Assembly (NCBI RefSeq): GCF_002086695.1
Contig: NZ_MVIH01000004.1
Coordinates: 62,001 to 126,000 of the forward strand
Origin: Mycolicibacterium rhodesiae
GTDB lineage: Bacteria > Actinomycetota > Actinomycetes > Mycobacteriales > Mycobacteriaceae
DNA: 64,000 bases
Direction: 5' to 3'
Shown here: positions 53,817 to 62,710 of the stretch, one piece after another
How positions within the stretch are numbered: the stretch's first letter is position 1
Layout of the letters: every line of letters starts with the position of its first letter
Translations under genes and position numbers: made by a program
Notes under the pieces: generated by a model
What the model was told of the DNA's origin: nothing
Database searches by the model: none
Seen by the model: only the letters and a program-made list of their open reading frames with translations

Positions 53817-54766
53817 TGCCCGAGACACCCGTCGGCGCGACGCCGTCGACCCAGGTCCCCCGTTATGCGGGCAAGGGCACCTTCGCGCGGATCGCCGACA
53901 TTCACGAGGTCGCCGAGTACGACATCGCGGTGGTGGGTCTGCCGTTCGACGGCGGTACCTCCTACCGGCCGGGCGCACGCTTCGGCCCGATGGCGGTGCG
54001 CCAGGCGGCGCGTACCCTGCGTCCCGGTTATCACGTCGAATTCGGGATCGCCCCGCTGGAGCAGGTGCAGATCGTCGACGCCGGAGACGTGACGATCACG
54101 CCGTTCGACATCCCGCAAGCCTGCACACAGATCGAGAACGGCATGCGCGACATCATCGGCCGGCGGGAACGCAGGTTCGTCGCGATCGGCGGTGACCACA
54201 CCGTCGCACTGCCGAATCTTCGCGCGCTGCATGCCTTCCACGGACCGCTCGCACTCGTGCATTTCGACGCCCACCTCGACACCTGGGACACCTACTTCAA
54301 AGCCCCGGTCACTCACGGCACCCCGTTCCGCCGGGCGTTCGAGGAAGGCCTGCTCATCGAGGACCACTCGATCCACGTCGGCATCCGCGGCCCGATCTAC
54401 GACCGGATGGACCTCGAAGACGACGCCCGGATGGGGTTTCGGATCATCCGGGCCGGCGATCTCGACGTGATGGGCGTCGAGGCTGCCGTCGACGTCGTCG
54501 CCCGGCGCGTCGACGATCTGCCCGTCTACCTCTCGATCGACATCGATGTCCTCGATCCCGCGTTCGCACCCGGAACCGGCACACCCGAATCCGGTGGGCT
54601 AACCTCGCGGGAACTCCTGCGAATGCTGCGTCGTCTCAACGGAATCAACGTTGTCGGAGCCGACGTCGTGGAGGTGGCGCCCGCCTACGACCACGCCGAG
54701 ATCACGTCGATCGCCGCCGCGACAGTGGTGTTCGATCTGCTGAGTCTGATCGTGGCGAACAGCTGA
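53816..54766 (+). CDS. Ureohydrolase (agmatinase/guanidinobutyrase-like), second of tandem pair
   Basis: 316 residues. Complete Mn site: H128 in GGDHTV, D151, H153 and D155 in FDAHLDTWD, and D242 and D244 in SIDIDVLDPAFAPGTGTPESGG. The loop YFKAPVTHGTPFRRAFEEGL is of the agmatinase/guanidinobutyrase kind. It differs clearly from the first copy, so the two probably have different substrates or form a mixed hexamer. Convergent with the aldolase gene three bases away. Confidence 0.87.
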   Translation: MPETPVGATPSTQVPRYAGKGTFARIADIHEVAEYDIAVVGLPFDGGTSYRPGARFGPMAVRQAARTLRPGYHVEFGIAPLEQVQIVDAGDVTITPFDIPQACTQIENGMRDIIGRRERRFVAIGGDHTVALPNLRALHAFHGPLALVHFDAHLDTWDTYFKAPVTHGTPFRRAFEEGLLIEDHSIHVGIRGPIYDRMDLEDDARMGFRIIRAGDLDVMGVEAAVDVVARRVDDLPVYLSIDIDVLDPAFAPGTGTPESGGLTSRELLRMLRRLNGINVVGADVVEVAPAYDHAEITSIAAATVVFDLLSLIVANS

Positions 54767-54769
54767 GCC

Positions 54770-55534
54770 TCAGACCGAGTCGGGAACGTACGTCCGTTGC
54801 GCCCATTGGAATACCTGCCAGGCGGCGACCTCGTCGAACATGTCGTGCACCCGCCGGGCGGCCTCGGCTCCGATCGGCTTCGCGTCGCGCGCTTTCACCT
54901 GGACTTCCGCGCTGCGCTCCATCATCAGGAAGTACCCGACCGCCGCGTCGACGCTGCCACCGACGGTCAGTAGGCCATGATTGCGCAGGATCGCGGCTCT
55001 GGCTCCCCCGAGAGTCGCCGCGATGCGCTTGCCGCCGTCGGTCGAGGAGATGTTGACCTCATCGTCGTCGAAGATCTCCTGGTCGCCGAAGAAGGCGCAG
55101 GCCTCCTGCGATATCGGCGCCAGCGGGGTGACCATCGCCGAAAACGGTGTGCCGTAAGGGGTATGGCAATGCGCGGCAGCAACGACGTCAGGGCGGGCCT
55201 CGTGTAGCGGGGCGTGGATGTAGTAGGCGGCTACATTGATCTCGCCGCCGCCATCGACTGTCCCGTCGGCATGCACCAGCACCAAATCGTCGGGGGTCAT
55301 GAACCGGAACGGCACCCCGTAGCGGCCGAGCCAGAAGCACTCGGGCTGCTCCGGATCGCGAGCCGAGATGTGCCCGTCGCCCAGCGAACCCCAACCCATG
55401 GCGCCGAACACCCGGTACGCCAGCGCCAGACGCCGCTTGCGATGCTCGCGCAGTTCGATCGGATCGGCGATCACCGGTTCGCCGGCGTACGGGTCGAGAA
55501 ATGTGCTCGGGTCGGTCACGATGGTCCTGTTCAC
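54770..55534 (-). CDS. Class II aldolase/adducin-family protein
   Basis: 254 residues. Metal-binding His in AAHCHTPYGTPFS and a later His in LRNHGLLTVGG are present, as in fuculose-phosphate aldolase-type lyases and related decarboxylases. It has no signal peptide and acts in the cytosol on a hydroxy/keto compound. The minus strand is divergent from the hydroxyacid dehydrogenase, with a palindrome-like site in the 61-base gap, so both may respond to the same regulator. Confidence 0.86.
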   Translation of the reverse strand: MNRTIVTDPSTFLDPYAGEPVIADPIELREHRKRRLALAYRVFGAMGWGSLGDGHISARDPEQPECFWLGRYGVPFRFMTPDDLVLVHADGTVDGGGEINVAAYYIHAPLHEARPDVVAAAHCHTPYGTPFSAMVTPLAPISQEACAFFGDQEIFDDDEVNISSTDGGKRIAATLGGARAAILRNHGLLTVGGSVDAAVGYFLMMERSAEVQVKARDAKPIGAEAARRVHDMFDEVAAWQVFQWAQRTYVPDSV

Positions 55535-55539
55535 TGGCT

Positions 55540-55558
55540 TTCAAATACGATATCGAAA
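55540..55558. promoter_or_regulatory. Half-conserved copy of the TTTCGATA palindrome
   Basis: The right arm TATCGAAA at 55551-55558 is identical to that of the palindrome at 56562. The left arm TTCAAATA matches only five of eight positions. It sits between the divergent aldolase and hydroxyacid dehydrogenase genes, 37 bases before the latter. Confidence 0.4.
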
Positions 55559-55595
55559 TTGTTCGCCCGCGTCGCGGTGAACCGAACGGAGCAGA

Positions 55596-56534
55596 GTGTC
55601 GAGTCGTCCGCGGGTGCTGGTCATCGCCGAACCCGACCCCGAACTGCCACCCCCGCCGCTGGCGCTGATCCCGCCCGACGTGGACGTCGTCGAGGTGCGC
55701 GGAACACCCACCGGTGACCAACTCGCAGGGGCCGAGGTGCTGTACGTCTGGGACCACCGCTTCGCCGATCTGGCGCCGGTGCTGCGCAGCGCCGACCGGC
55801 TGCGCTGGGTGCACGCCGCGTCGGTGGGCGTCAACCGGCTGATCTGCCCTGAGCTCGCCCAGCACCAGATCACGCTGACCAACTCGCGCGGCGTCTTCGA
55901 TATCTCCATCGCCGAGTGGGTGCTCGCCGCCGTGCTCAGCTTCGTCAAAGGACTACCCGACACTCTCGCGCTGCAGCGCGAGCACACCTGGCTCTACCGC
56001 ACCACCGGCAGGCTGGCAGGCAAGCGGGCGGCCGTTGTCGGCACAGGTTCGATCGGGCGAGCCATCGCAGACCGTCTGAGCAGGCTCGATGTTCACGTGA
56101 CGCTGGTTGGCCGCCATGAATCCAGTGACCTGACAGCCGTCGCCGCCGAGGTCGACATCCTCATCGCCGCGGTACCGCTGACCGCGGCCACCACCGGGCT
56201 GATCGACGCGGAGGTGCTCGCCGCGCTGGGGCCGGCCGGCTTCGTGGTCAACGTCGGCCGGGGGGCCACTGTGGTCGAGGACGAGCTGATCGAGGCGCTG
56301 CGGGCGGGGACCATCGCCGGCGCCGCGCTCGACGTGTTCGAGGTCGAGCCGCTGCCTGCGTACTCGCCGCTGTGGGCGATGCCCAACGTCTTGGTGTCGC
56401 CGCACATGTCCGGCGATTACGTGGGGTTCGAGGCCGACATGATGGGCGTGTTCGTCGACAACCTCCAGCGCTGGCTGCGCGGCGAAAAGCTGCACAACAT
56501 CGTCGATCCGGACTCCGGGTACGTGCGGGGCTGA
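55596..56534 (+). CDS. D-2-hydroxyacid dehydrogenase (NAD)
   Basis: 312 residues from GTG 55596, preceded by a CGGAGCAGA site. NAD-binding VVGTGSIGRAIADRL lies at about 144-158, then VGRGATVVEDELIEALRAG (the conserved NxGRG) and SPLWAMPNVLVSPHMSGDYV with the catalytic His. It reduces or oxidises a 2-hydroxy acid, like glyoxylate/hydroxypyruvate reductases. Flanked by the two palindromic sites, it is probably part of the same induced set as the creatininase operon that follows. Confidence 0.88.
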   Translation: MSSRPRVLVIAEPDPELPPPPLALIPPDVDVVEVRGTPTGDQLAGAEVLYVWDHRFADLAPVLRSADRLRWVHAASVGVNRLICPELAQHQITLTNSRGVFDISIAEWVLAAVLSFVKGLPDTLALQREHTWLYRTTGRLAGKRAAVVGTGSIGRAIADRLSRLDVHVTLVGRHESSDLTAVAAEVDILIAAVPLTAATTGLIDAEVLAALGPAGFVVNVGRGATVVEDELIEALRAGTIAGAALDVFEVEPLPAYSPLWAMPNVLVSPHMSGDYVGFEADMMGVFVDNLQRWLRGEKLHNIVDPDSGYVRG

Positions 56535-56561
56535 CGGTGTTTCGGGCGCGAGAACCCGCTG

Positions 56562-56580
56562 TTTCGATAATGTATCGAAA
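56562..56580. promoter_or_regulatory. Perfect 19-bp palindrome before the creatininase operon
   Basis: TTTCGATA, ATG, TATCGAAA: perfect 8-bp arms with a three-base centre, 60 bases before the creatininase start and in a locally AT-rich stretch. It fits a TetR or GntR operator. The TetR at the end of this operon (58899) is the likeliest binder. Confidence 0.7.
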
Positions 56581-56640
56581 ATGCCGATATCACGCCGTCG
56601 TGTTATCAATTGTTCGTCTTCGAATGAATAAAGGTGAGCG

Positions 56641-57474
56641 ATGACCGACGACCTGATGAGACCTGCCATCGGCCCAGGCACCACCGAATACGAGTGGATG
56701 ACGTGGCCCGAGATCGCAGCGGCCGCTGCCGCCGACGCCCCGGTCGTGATCGCGGTGGGTTCGACCGAACAGCACGGGCCGCACCTGCCGGTGAGCGCGG
56801 ACTGGGTGATCCCGCAGACGCTGCTGCGGCTGGCCGCCGCCAAACGTCCGTTCGTGGTGGGTCCGGCACTACGGCTGGGCTACCGGTCACGGCCGGCCAG
56901 CGGCGGCGGGCAGCAGTTCCCCGGCACCCTGTCATTGCGCGCGACCACCTTCATCGCGATGATCGAAGACCTGCTCGACGAGTTGATACGCACCGGATTC
57001 CGCCGAATTATGTTGTACAACTGGCACTTCGAGAACACGAACTTCGTCTACGAGCCGGCCTACCTGGTGTCCGGCCGCTCCCCCGGCGTGAAGATCGTCG
57101 TCGTCGAGAACGCGATGCCGGAATTCGGGGACGCCGACCTGGATGTGCTGTTCCCGGACGGTTTTCCCGGCCTGGCGCTCGAGCACGCCGCGGTGATCGA
57201 GACGTCACTGTTCGAATACCTTCGGCCGGCCACGGTGCGAATGGATCGCATCGTCGACGACGCCCCGGCCCGAAACGTGCCGTGGGACGTCCTGCCGATC
57301 GACGAGTCGATGTCCACCGCCACCGGAGTGCTCGCGTCCGCGACCCAGGCCTCTGCCGCCAAGGGCGAGTTGCTGACCAAGCGGATCGTCGACCACATCG
57401 TGTCCATCCTCGACGCCGAGTTCGAGCCGATCGAACGCGACGCGATGCTGCTGACCGCCGACCGGGACAGCTGA
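56641..57474 (+). CDS. Creatininase-family amidohydrolase
   Basis: 277 residues of the creatininase family, close in pattern to true creatinine amidohydrolase rather than to MftE. The five metal ligands I recall for Pseudomonas creatininase (E34, H36, D45, H120, E122) are found here at E43, H45, D54, H129 and E131, all offset by exactly nine, in STEQHGPHLPVSAD and YNWHFENTN. RSRPASGGGQQFPGTLSL and ALEHAAVIETSL also match. The two active-site Trp of the Pseudomonas enzyme (W154, W174) appear to be Ala and Leu, so the cyclic amide cleaved may not be creatinine. RBS AAAGGTGAG precedes the ATG. Confidence 0.87.
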   Translation: MTDDLMRPAIGPGTTEYEWMTWPEIAAAAAADAPVVIAVGSTEQHGPHLPVSADWVIPQTLLRLAAAKRPFVVGPALRLGYRSRPASGGGQQFPGTLSLRATTFIAMIEDLLDELIRTGFRRIMLYNWHFENTNFVYEPAYLVSGRSPGVKIVVVENAMPEFGDADLDVLFPDGFPGLALEHAAVIETSLFEYLRPATVRMDRIVDDAPARNVPWDVLPIDESMSTATGVLASATQASAAKGELLTKRIVDHIVSILDAEFEPIERDAMLLTADRDS

Positions 57475-57475
57475 G

Positions 57476-58186
57476 ATGGCAGGCACAGCCCTGGTCACCG
57501 GCGGCGCCACCGGGATGGGCCGGGCCACCGCGTATCTGCTTGCCGCACGCGGCTATCGGGTTGCCATCGACCACCTCGGTTCGACGGCGCAGGCCGAACA
57601 GGTCGCCGACGACATCGGCGGCATCGCCTACGAGGCCGACGTCGCCGATATCGGGGCGGTCGACGCACTCGTCGCCGCCGTCGAGTCCGATCTCGGCCCG
57701 ATCGACGTCGCGATCGCCTGCGCGGGTTTCGACGTCGACGTACCGCTGGCGGAGGTGACCGAGGACCTGTGGCGCCGCAGCCTCGAGGTGATACTCGGCG
57801 GCTGCGCCAATGTGATCGCGACGGTCGGTCCCCGAATGCGGGCGCGGCGACGCGGCTCCATAGTCGGGATCTCCTCGGAACTGGCCTTGCTCGGCGACGA
57901 GAACCATGTGCCCTATGTGACGGCGAAGTCGGCGATGATCGGGCTGGTTCGCTCGATCGCCCGCGAATACGGCCCGGACCAGGTGCGCGTGAACATCGTA
58001 TGCCCGGGCCCCACCGACACCGCGATGCTCACCGAGCGATGGCGCGGCGAGGATTACCGGAACAGCATCGCGCTCAACCGGTTCGGCACACCAGACGAAC
58101 TGGCCCGCGCGATCGTGGACGTGGCCGAGTGGACCTGGCTGACCGGCCAGGTGATCTCGCCCAACGGCGGCGTGGTGATCCAGTGA
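57476..58186 (+). CDS. SDR-family oxidoreductase (operon gene 2)
   Basis: 236 residues starting one base after the creatininase stop. Cofactor motif TGGATGMGRATA; the catalytic Ser lies in GISSELAL, with YVTAKSAMIGL. The usual NNAG is replaced by ACAGF. It continues IVCPGPTDTAM and SPNGGVVIQ at the end. Probably NAD(P)-dependent oxidation of an alcohol formed in this pathway. It overlaps the next SDR by GTGA. Confidence 0.87.
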   Translation: MAGTALVTGGATGMGRATAYLLAARGYRVAIDHLGSTAQAEQVADDIGGIAYEADVADIGAVDALVAAVESDLGPIDVAIACAGFDVDVPLAEVTEDLWRRSLEVILGGCANVIATVGPRMRARRRGSIVGISSELALLGDENHVPYVTAKSAMIGLVRSIAREYGPDQVRVNIVCPGPTDTAMLTERWRGEDYRNSIALNRFGTPDELARAIVDVAEWTWLTGQVISPNGGVVIQ

Positions 58187-58902
58187 GCGGGCCGATCGCA
58201 CTGGTGACCGGTGCCGCGGGCGGAATAGGTCGCGCGATCGTGACGGCGCTGGCCGACGCGGGCTGGACCGTTATCGGCACGGACCTGCCCGGCACCGGCG
58301 AGATCCCCTGCGCCGCAACGACAATCCCCGCCGACCTGCGCGGCCGGACCGCATGCCACGCACTCGTGGACGCCGTCGTCGCCGACGTGGGCCGGCTCGA
58401 CCTGCTGGTGAACAACGCCGCGACGATGACGGTCGTGGAACCGACTGCTACCACGATGGAGCTGTGGTGGCGCGATATCGACGTGAATCTGTCGTCGCCG
58501 CTCTGGCTGACCCAGGCCGCGGCACCGGCACTGCGGGCGGCCGGCGGGCAGGTGGTGAACATGTGCAGCATCTCCGGCCTGCGCGGCGAGCCGGGCTTCA
58601 GCGCCTACGCGGCCAGTAAAGCCGGCCTGCTCGGGATGACCCGTTCGCTGGCCCGCGAATTGGCTCCGGACGTGCGGGTCAACGCGGTCGCCCCAGGCCC
58701 CACCGACACCGAACAACTCCACCGCGACGCCGAATTTCGCGGGGTCAGCCTGCCGCAGATGCACCGCGAGTACAGCGCCGACATGCCGATCGGACGGCTG
58801 ATCCAGCCCGCCGAGGTGGCCGACGTGGTGCGCTTTCTGGCCGGTACACGGTCGTTCACCGGCGAGTGCGTACAGATCAACGGGGGGATGCTGATGTCGT
58901 GA
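58183..58902 (+). CDS. SDR-family oxidoreductase (operon gene 3)
   Basis: 239 residues from GTG 58183. Standard motifs: TGAAGGIGRAI, NNAATMT, the Ser in CSISGLRG, YAASKAGLLGM, PGPTDTEQLH, and a C-terminal INGGMLMS. It is distinct from the preceding SDR, so the two likely act at different steps rather than being duplicates of one. It overlaps both neighbours by GTGA/ATGA-type junctions, showing a single transcript from the creatininase gene to the TetR gene. Confidence 0.87.
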   Translation: MSGPIALVTGAAGGIGRAIVTALADAGWTVIGTDLPGTGEIPCAATTIPADLRGRTACHALVDAVVADVGRLDLLVNNAATMTVVEPTATTMELWWRDIDVNLSSPLWLTQAAAPALRAAGGQVVNMCSISGLRGEPGFSAYAASKAGLLGMTRSLARELAPDVRVNAVAPGPTDTEQLHRDAEFRGVSLPQMHREYSADMPIGRLIQPAEVADVVRFLAGTRSFTGECVQINGGMLMS

Positions 58903-59591
58903 GGAGTGAATTCGACCGCCGCGGCGACATTCTCGTCGTCGCCGCCCGGCTGTTCGCCGAGCGTGGGTATCTCAACACCACGATGACCGAGATCGCCCGC
59001 ACCTGCGGACTCGGCCAGTCGTCGCTGTATTACTGGTTCCGGCAGAAGGAAGACATCCTGCTGGGCCTGCTCGCCCTCAACCGGGTATCGCTGGACTTCG
59101 CCCGGCAGATGGTGGCTGCGCCGGGCTCACCCGCGGTACGGCTGTTGCGCCTATTGCGATTGGACGTCGGCGAGTTGTGCTCGGCGGCGGTCGACATCTG
59201 CGAGGTCGAGGTGCTCGCCGAAGCGCAGCCCGAGGTGTTCGCCGAGTTCTGGGCCGACACCGCGGAGCTGCACCGGCACATGGCCACGCTCATCAGCGAG
59301 GGCATCGCCTGCGGCGAATTCATCGACTGCGACCCCGAGTTCGCCGCACTGAACATCTGCGCCGCCGAAGAGGGTGTGCAGCGCCGGTACCGGAACTCCG
59401 CGGCGCACTCACCCGGCGGCGCCAGCCCGTTCCGGCACCCGACCTACTCCCGCGAGCACATCGCCGAGGAGCTGGCCGCCATGCTGGTGCGCGGCCTGCT
59501 GCGCGACCCGTCGACGCTGCCCACCGTTCGAGCGCAGGCCGGCGACGACCACGCCGGGTATCCGGCTAGCGGGTTGACAGCAGGTCGATGA
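58899..59591 (+). CDS. TetR-family regulator ending the creatininase operon
   Basis: 230 residues from GTG 58899 (GTGA overlap with the SDR). The HTH is at about 10-55: RRGDILVVAARLFAERGYLN, then TTMTEIARTCGLGQSSLYYW and FRQKEDILLG. The long C-terminal ligand domain has several Cys. As the last gene of the operon it is likely an autoregulated repressor of the creatininase genes, perhaps through the TTTCGATA palindrome. Its end overlaps the convergent FKBP gene by 26 bases. Confidence 0.87.
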   Translation: MRSEFDRRGDILVVAARLFAERGYLNTTMTEIARTCGLGQSSLYYWFRQKEDILLGLLALNRVSLDFARQMVAAPGSPAVRLLRLLRLDVGELCSAAVDICEVEVLAEAQPEVFAEFWADTAELHRHMATLISEGIACGEFIDCDPEFAALNICAAEEGVQRRYRNSAAHSPGGASPFRHPTYSREHIAEELAAMLVRGLLRDPSTLPTVRAQAGDDHAGYPASGLTAGR

Positions 59592-59928
59592 CGAAGATCA
59601 GAGTTTTGCCGGACAACTGGTGTCCGCCGCCGGCCGGGCCGTAGGCCTGCTCGGGCGGGATCGTCAGCTGACGGCGGCCGCCCACCTTCATGCCGGGGAT
59701 GCCGTCCTGCCAGCCCTGGATCAGCCCGCGCAACGGGAAGGAGATGGACTCGCCGCGGTTCCACGAACTGTCGAACTCGGCGCCGGTGTCGTACTCGACC
59801 CCTACGTAGTGGACGTCGACGACGGCGCCGGGCTTGGCCTCATCGCCCTCGCCGACCACCAGATCCTTGATGACCAGTTCGGTGGGCGCCGGGCCGTCGG
59901 GGAATTCGATCTCGGGTTTGCTCGTCAC
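59566..59928 (-). CDS. FKBP-type peptidyl-prolyl cis-trans isomerase
   Basis: 120 residues, single FKBP domain without a signal peptide: GAVVDVHYVGVEYDTGAEFD, then FPLRGLIQGWQDGIPGMKVGG and RRQLTIPPEQAYG. It accelerates proline isomerisation during protein folding in the cytosol. It is a housekeeping gene that sits by chance between catabolic genes, or is the boundary of the accessory region. Convergent overlap with the TetR gene. Confidence 0.92.
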   Translation of the reverse strand: MTSKPEIEFPDGPAPTELVIKDLVVGEGDEAKPGAVVDVHYVGVEYDTGAEFDSSWNRGESISFPLRGLIQGWQDGIPGMKVGGRRQLTIPPEQAYGPAGGGHQLSGKTLIFVIDLLSTR

Positions 59929-59946
59929 CGCTCACACAGTAGTCGC

Positions 59947-60732
59947 TCACGCGCTGCTGACCGAGCGTTCCACCCGCCCGTCGGTACCGCGGCGCTCCCG
60001 CGCGGTGACCGTCGACGTGGTGGCCGTCAGCCGCACCCGGTCGGCTCGGAACAGGTCGTAGGCGTACTCGAACGGCCGGTCGGCGGCATCGCGCGTGATC
60101 CGGGTGATCGCCACCAACGGTCGCCGGTGCGCGATGCCGAGCCAGTCGGCTTCGCGCGGGCTGGCGCTGACCACCTCGATGGTCTCGCTGGACGTCGCGG
60201 GCACCAGACCGTACCGAACAGCGAACAACTCGTACAGCGAGCCGCCGAGCGGCTGCTCCAGGAGATCGACGGCGTGCTCGGCGACGAAGCACGAGAAGTC
60301 CACCGAAAGCGGAACCCCGTCGGCGAAACGTAGCCGCCGGATCGCGAAAACCTCGTCGCCGGGCGCGATTTCCAGCGCGGCGGCCTCGGCGGGAGTGGGC
60401 GGCCTGCGGTCGGTGGCCAGCACCCGGGTGGCACTGGTGTGCCCGCCGCTACGCAACCGCGCAGGCAGGCCGGCCAACTCGGCGGCGTTACGTTCCACGA
60501 CGTCGGCGCGCACGAACGTCCCCCCGTTGCGCCCGGTCCGCCGCTCCAGCACCCCGGCACGGCTCAGCGGCAGCAGCGCGCTGCGCAGCGTGGAGCGGGA
60601 GACCTCGAAACGGTCGGCCATCTCGCGTTCGGTGCCCAGCCGGGAGCCGGGCCGCAGGGTGCCCTGCGCGAGCATCGACAGGATGCGCCGTCGCACATCC
60701 TCCGCGATCGGGCCCCCATCCGACTCCTCCAT
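59947..60732 (-). CDS. GntR-family regulator with UTRA ligand domain
   Basis: 261 residues. Winged helix (about 8-75): RRRILSMLAQGTLRPGSRLG, TEREMADRFEVSRSTLRSAL. UTRA domain (about 95-250): LEIAPGDEVFAIRRLRFADG and VPLSVDFSCFVAEHAVDLL. This HutC-type regulator binds a small metabolite. It is followed on the opposite side, four bases away, by the SDR 60737, so it may control that SDR, the kinase and perhaps the permease. Confidence 0.88.
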   Translation of the reverse strand: MEESDGGPIAEDVRRRILSMLAQGTLRPGSRLGTEREMADRFEVSRSTLRSALLPLSRAGVLERRTGRNGGTFVRADVVERNAAELAGLPARLRSGGHTSATRVLATDRRPPTPAEAAALEIAPGDEVFAIRRLRFADGVPLSVDFSCFVAEHAVDLLEQPLGGSLYELFAVRYGLVPATSSETIEVVSASPREADWLGIAHRRPLVAITRITRDAADRPFEYAYDLFRADRVRLTATTSTVTARERRGTDGRVERSVSSA

Positions 60733-60736
60733 CGGA

Positions 60737-61513
60737 CTAGGTATTCAGCGCATCCGGCGATTCGGGCAGAACCTGACCGCCGTCGACGGCGATCGCCTGA
60801 CCGGTGATGTAACCGGCCTCGACGGTGGCCAGAAACGCGGCCAGATGGCCGATGTCCTCCGGCTTGCCCAAGGCCCCTGCGGGGATCGCCTTGGTCATCC
60901 CGGCGATGTAGTCCTCACCCATGTCCGCGAGGCCCTCGGTGAAGATGTTGCCAGGCAGCACGGCGTTGACCGTGATCCCGTGCGGCGCCAATTCGATTGC
61001 CGCGGTGCGCATGAACCCGAGCTGAGCGGCCTTCGACGCGCCGTAGTGCGACCACCCCGGAAAGCCGGTGATCGGTCCGGTGATCGAGGACGTCAGGATC
61101 ACCCGGCCCCGCCCGGAGGCGATCAGCGCGTCCAGACAGGCCTGCACGGTGAACACGTTGCCCTTGACGTTGACGTCGAGCACTTCGGCGAGTTGGGCCG
61201 GCGTCATGGTGGCCAACGGTGCCTCGGGGAAGATTCCGGCGTTGGCGCAGACGACGTCGATGCCGCCGAACGCGTCGACAACCGAGGCGGCCAACTCGGC
61301 ACATGCCACCGGATCGGTGACATCGGTCTGGATTCCCAACACTTTTCCGCTTCCCAGCGCGTCCAGCTCCGCGACAACCGAGTCCAACTCGGCCGTCGAT
61401 CGCGCCGCGATCGCGACATTGGCGCCCGCGGACGCGAACACCGCGGCGATGCCCCGCCCGATGCCCTTGCTGCCACCGGTCACCACCACGGACGTCGACT
61501 GCAGATCGAACAC
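60737..61513 (-). CDS. SDR-family oxidoreductase
   Basis: 258 residues. Motifs [17 protein letters not shown], the Ser in [22 protein letters not shown] and [11 protein letters not shown] at the end. FabG-like. It lies between the GntR gene and the APH-like kinase on the minus strand, with 27 bases to the kinase stop. Together they look like a small unit for an amino alcohol or sugar acid. Confidence 0.87.
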   Translation of the reverse strand: MFDLQSTSVVVTGGSKGIGRGIAAVFASAGANVAIAARSTAELDSVVAELDALGSGKVLGIQTDVTDPVACAELAASVVDAFGGIDVVCANAGIFPEAPLATMTPAQLAEVLDVNVKGNVFTVQACLDALIASGRGRVILTSSITGPITGFPGWSHYGASKAAQLGFMRTAAIELAPHGITVNAVLPGNIFTEGLADMGEDYIAGMTKAIPAGALGKPEDIGHLAAFLATVEAGYITGQAIAVDGGQVLPESPDALNT

Positions 61514-61540
61514 GCGTATCTCCTTGTGTTATAGAGTTTT

Positions 61541-62560
61541 TCAGACCCGGGATCCGAAGATCGCGTCCTGCAACCAGGTACGATCCTCCAGATAGCGCTG
61601 AGCCAGCGCAGCGGTGTTGGGTGCGAAGTCCGGGCCGAGTTCAGCCGCGGCGTCGGCGTCGGCATGCGAGGCGATCCACGCGGTGAGGTTGATTCGGCGC
61701 AGCATGACGAACGTCGGGATGAGCGCCAGGTGGTCGGCGGGCAGGGTGCCAGCCTCGAAATAGCCGTCGAGCCATTCGGCGATGATGCGCTCGCCGGCCG
61801 CGGTGTCCTCGATGAACGACACCGCCGCCCCCAGATCGGCGAGGTACCACGACCAGCCACAATCGTCGAAGTCGATCACGGTGATGCCTGCGCCCGCATC
61901 GGCCGGGTCGACCATCAGGTTGGCCAACCGAAGGTCGGCGTGCACCAGCCCGAAACGGTCTGGCGCAGAACCGAAGTCGGTGAGTTTCACCGCGATGTCG
62001 TCGGCAGCGCGCTGGATCATGACGCGGTCGTCGTCGGTCAGGCCGGGTGCCAGCCGCCAGTTACCCCAGCGGGCATCTGGCCCCAGGATGGTGTCGAGGT
62101 CCCAGCGGAACCGGGTGAAGCCCGACGGAAAGGCCCAGTTCCTGGCGTGCTGGTGCATGATCGCGGTGAGTCGGCCGAGCTGCTCGAAGCCGACGACGTC
62201 GGGATTCTCCTCGGCGGTGCAGCCCGCGACGAAGGTGACCGCGTCGACGTGCAGGACCTCCCCGTCAACCTCGGCAGCCACCACATCGGTGCCGTCACGG
62301 GCGGCGAGCAACTCCGGCGTTGCGACCGGGGTCTGGGTCCGCAGTGCGCGCATCCACGCCAGTTCGGAGCGGATGGCCTCCAGTGAGTGATAACCGGGCC
62401 GATGCACTCTCAGCACGATCGGCTCATCGTCGTCGACCAGGTACGTGGCGTTCTCGGACAGGCTGAGCAGCCGCAATGGCGTGGTGTCTGCGCGACCGTA
62501 CGCGGGCAGTGCTGCACGCGCGAAGGACTCATGAGTCGGCGGCAGTCCCGGCATGGGCAC
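61541..62560 (-). CDS. APH-fold phosphotransferase (small-molecule kinase)
   Basis: 339 residues of the choline/aminoglycoside kinase fold. The Brenner motif LVHADLRLANLMVD (H-x-D-x4-N) and the metal-binding VIDFDDCGWSWYL are intact. An N-terminal ATP-binding lobe has NATYLVDDDEPIVLRVHRPG. It resembles homoserine/ethanolamine/hydroxylysine kinase-type enzymes of catabolic clusters rather than resistance genes. Divergent from the APC permease, so it may phosphorylate the imported amine or amino alcohol. Confidence 0.85.
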   Translation of the reverse strand: MPMPGLPPTHESFARAALPAYGRADTTPLRLLSLSENATYLVDDDEPIVLRVHRPGYHSLEAIRSELAWMRALRTQTPVATPELLAARDGTDVVAAEVDGEVLHVDAVTFVAGCTAEENPDVVGFEQLGRLTAIMHQHARNWAFPSGFTRFRWDLDTILGPDARWGNWRLAPGLTDDDRVMIQRAADDIAVKLTDFGSAPDRFGLVHADLRLANLMVDPADAGAGITVIDFDDCGWSWYLADLGAAVSFIEDTAAGERIIAEWLDGYFEAGTLPADHLALIPTFVMLRRINLTAWIASHADADAAAELGPDFAPNTAALAQRYLEDRTWLQDAIFGSRV

Positions 62561-62681
62561 CAGTGTGGACCATTACCGGGCACCGAGCAGACCAAATCGG
62601 CATATTTAACCTCCTTGTTTCGTAACCGGGTTTTGGGAAACACACAGGAAACATCTCTTGCGCATTGCCTGTAAGTTCCTG

Positions 62682-62710
62682 TTGACCAGGGCATCTGGCG
62701 GGGGTAACAA
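62682..62710 (+). promoter_or_regulatory. SigA-like promoter and leader of the permease gene
   Basis: TTGACC at 62682-62687, 17 bases, then TAACAA at 62705-62710 form a plausible -35/-10 pair. Transcription from about 62717 would give a ~120-base leader containing a TCCCCGG...CCGGGA stem (62752-62777). The rest of the 275-base gap shows only an ACAGGAA/TTCCTGT repeat near 62645-62681. Confidence 0.4.

Noticed and set aside
56641..57474. Mycofactocin maturase MftE
   Set aside because: The sequence follows true creatininase motifs (SGGGxxFPGT, EHxxVxETS) and no mft genes are nearby.
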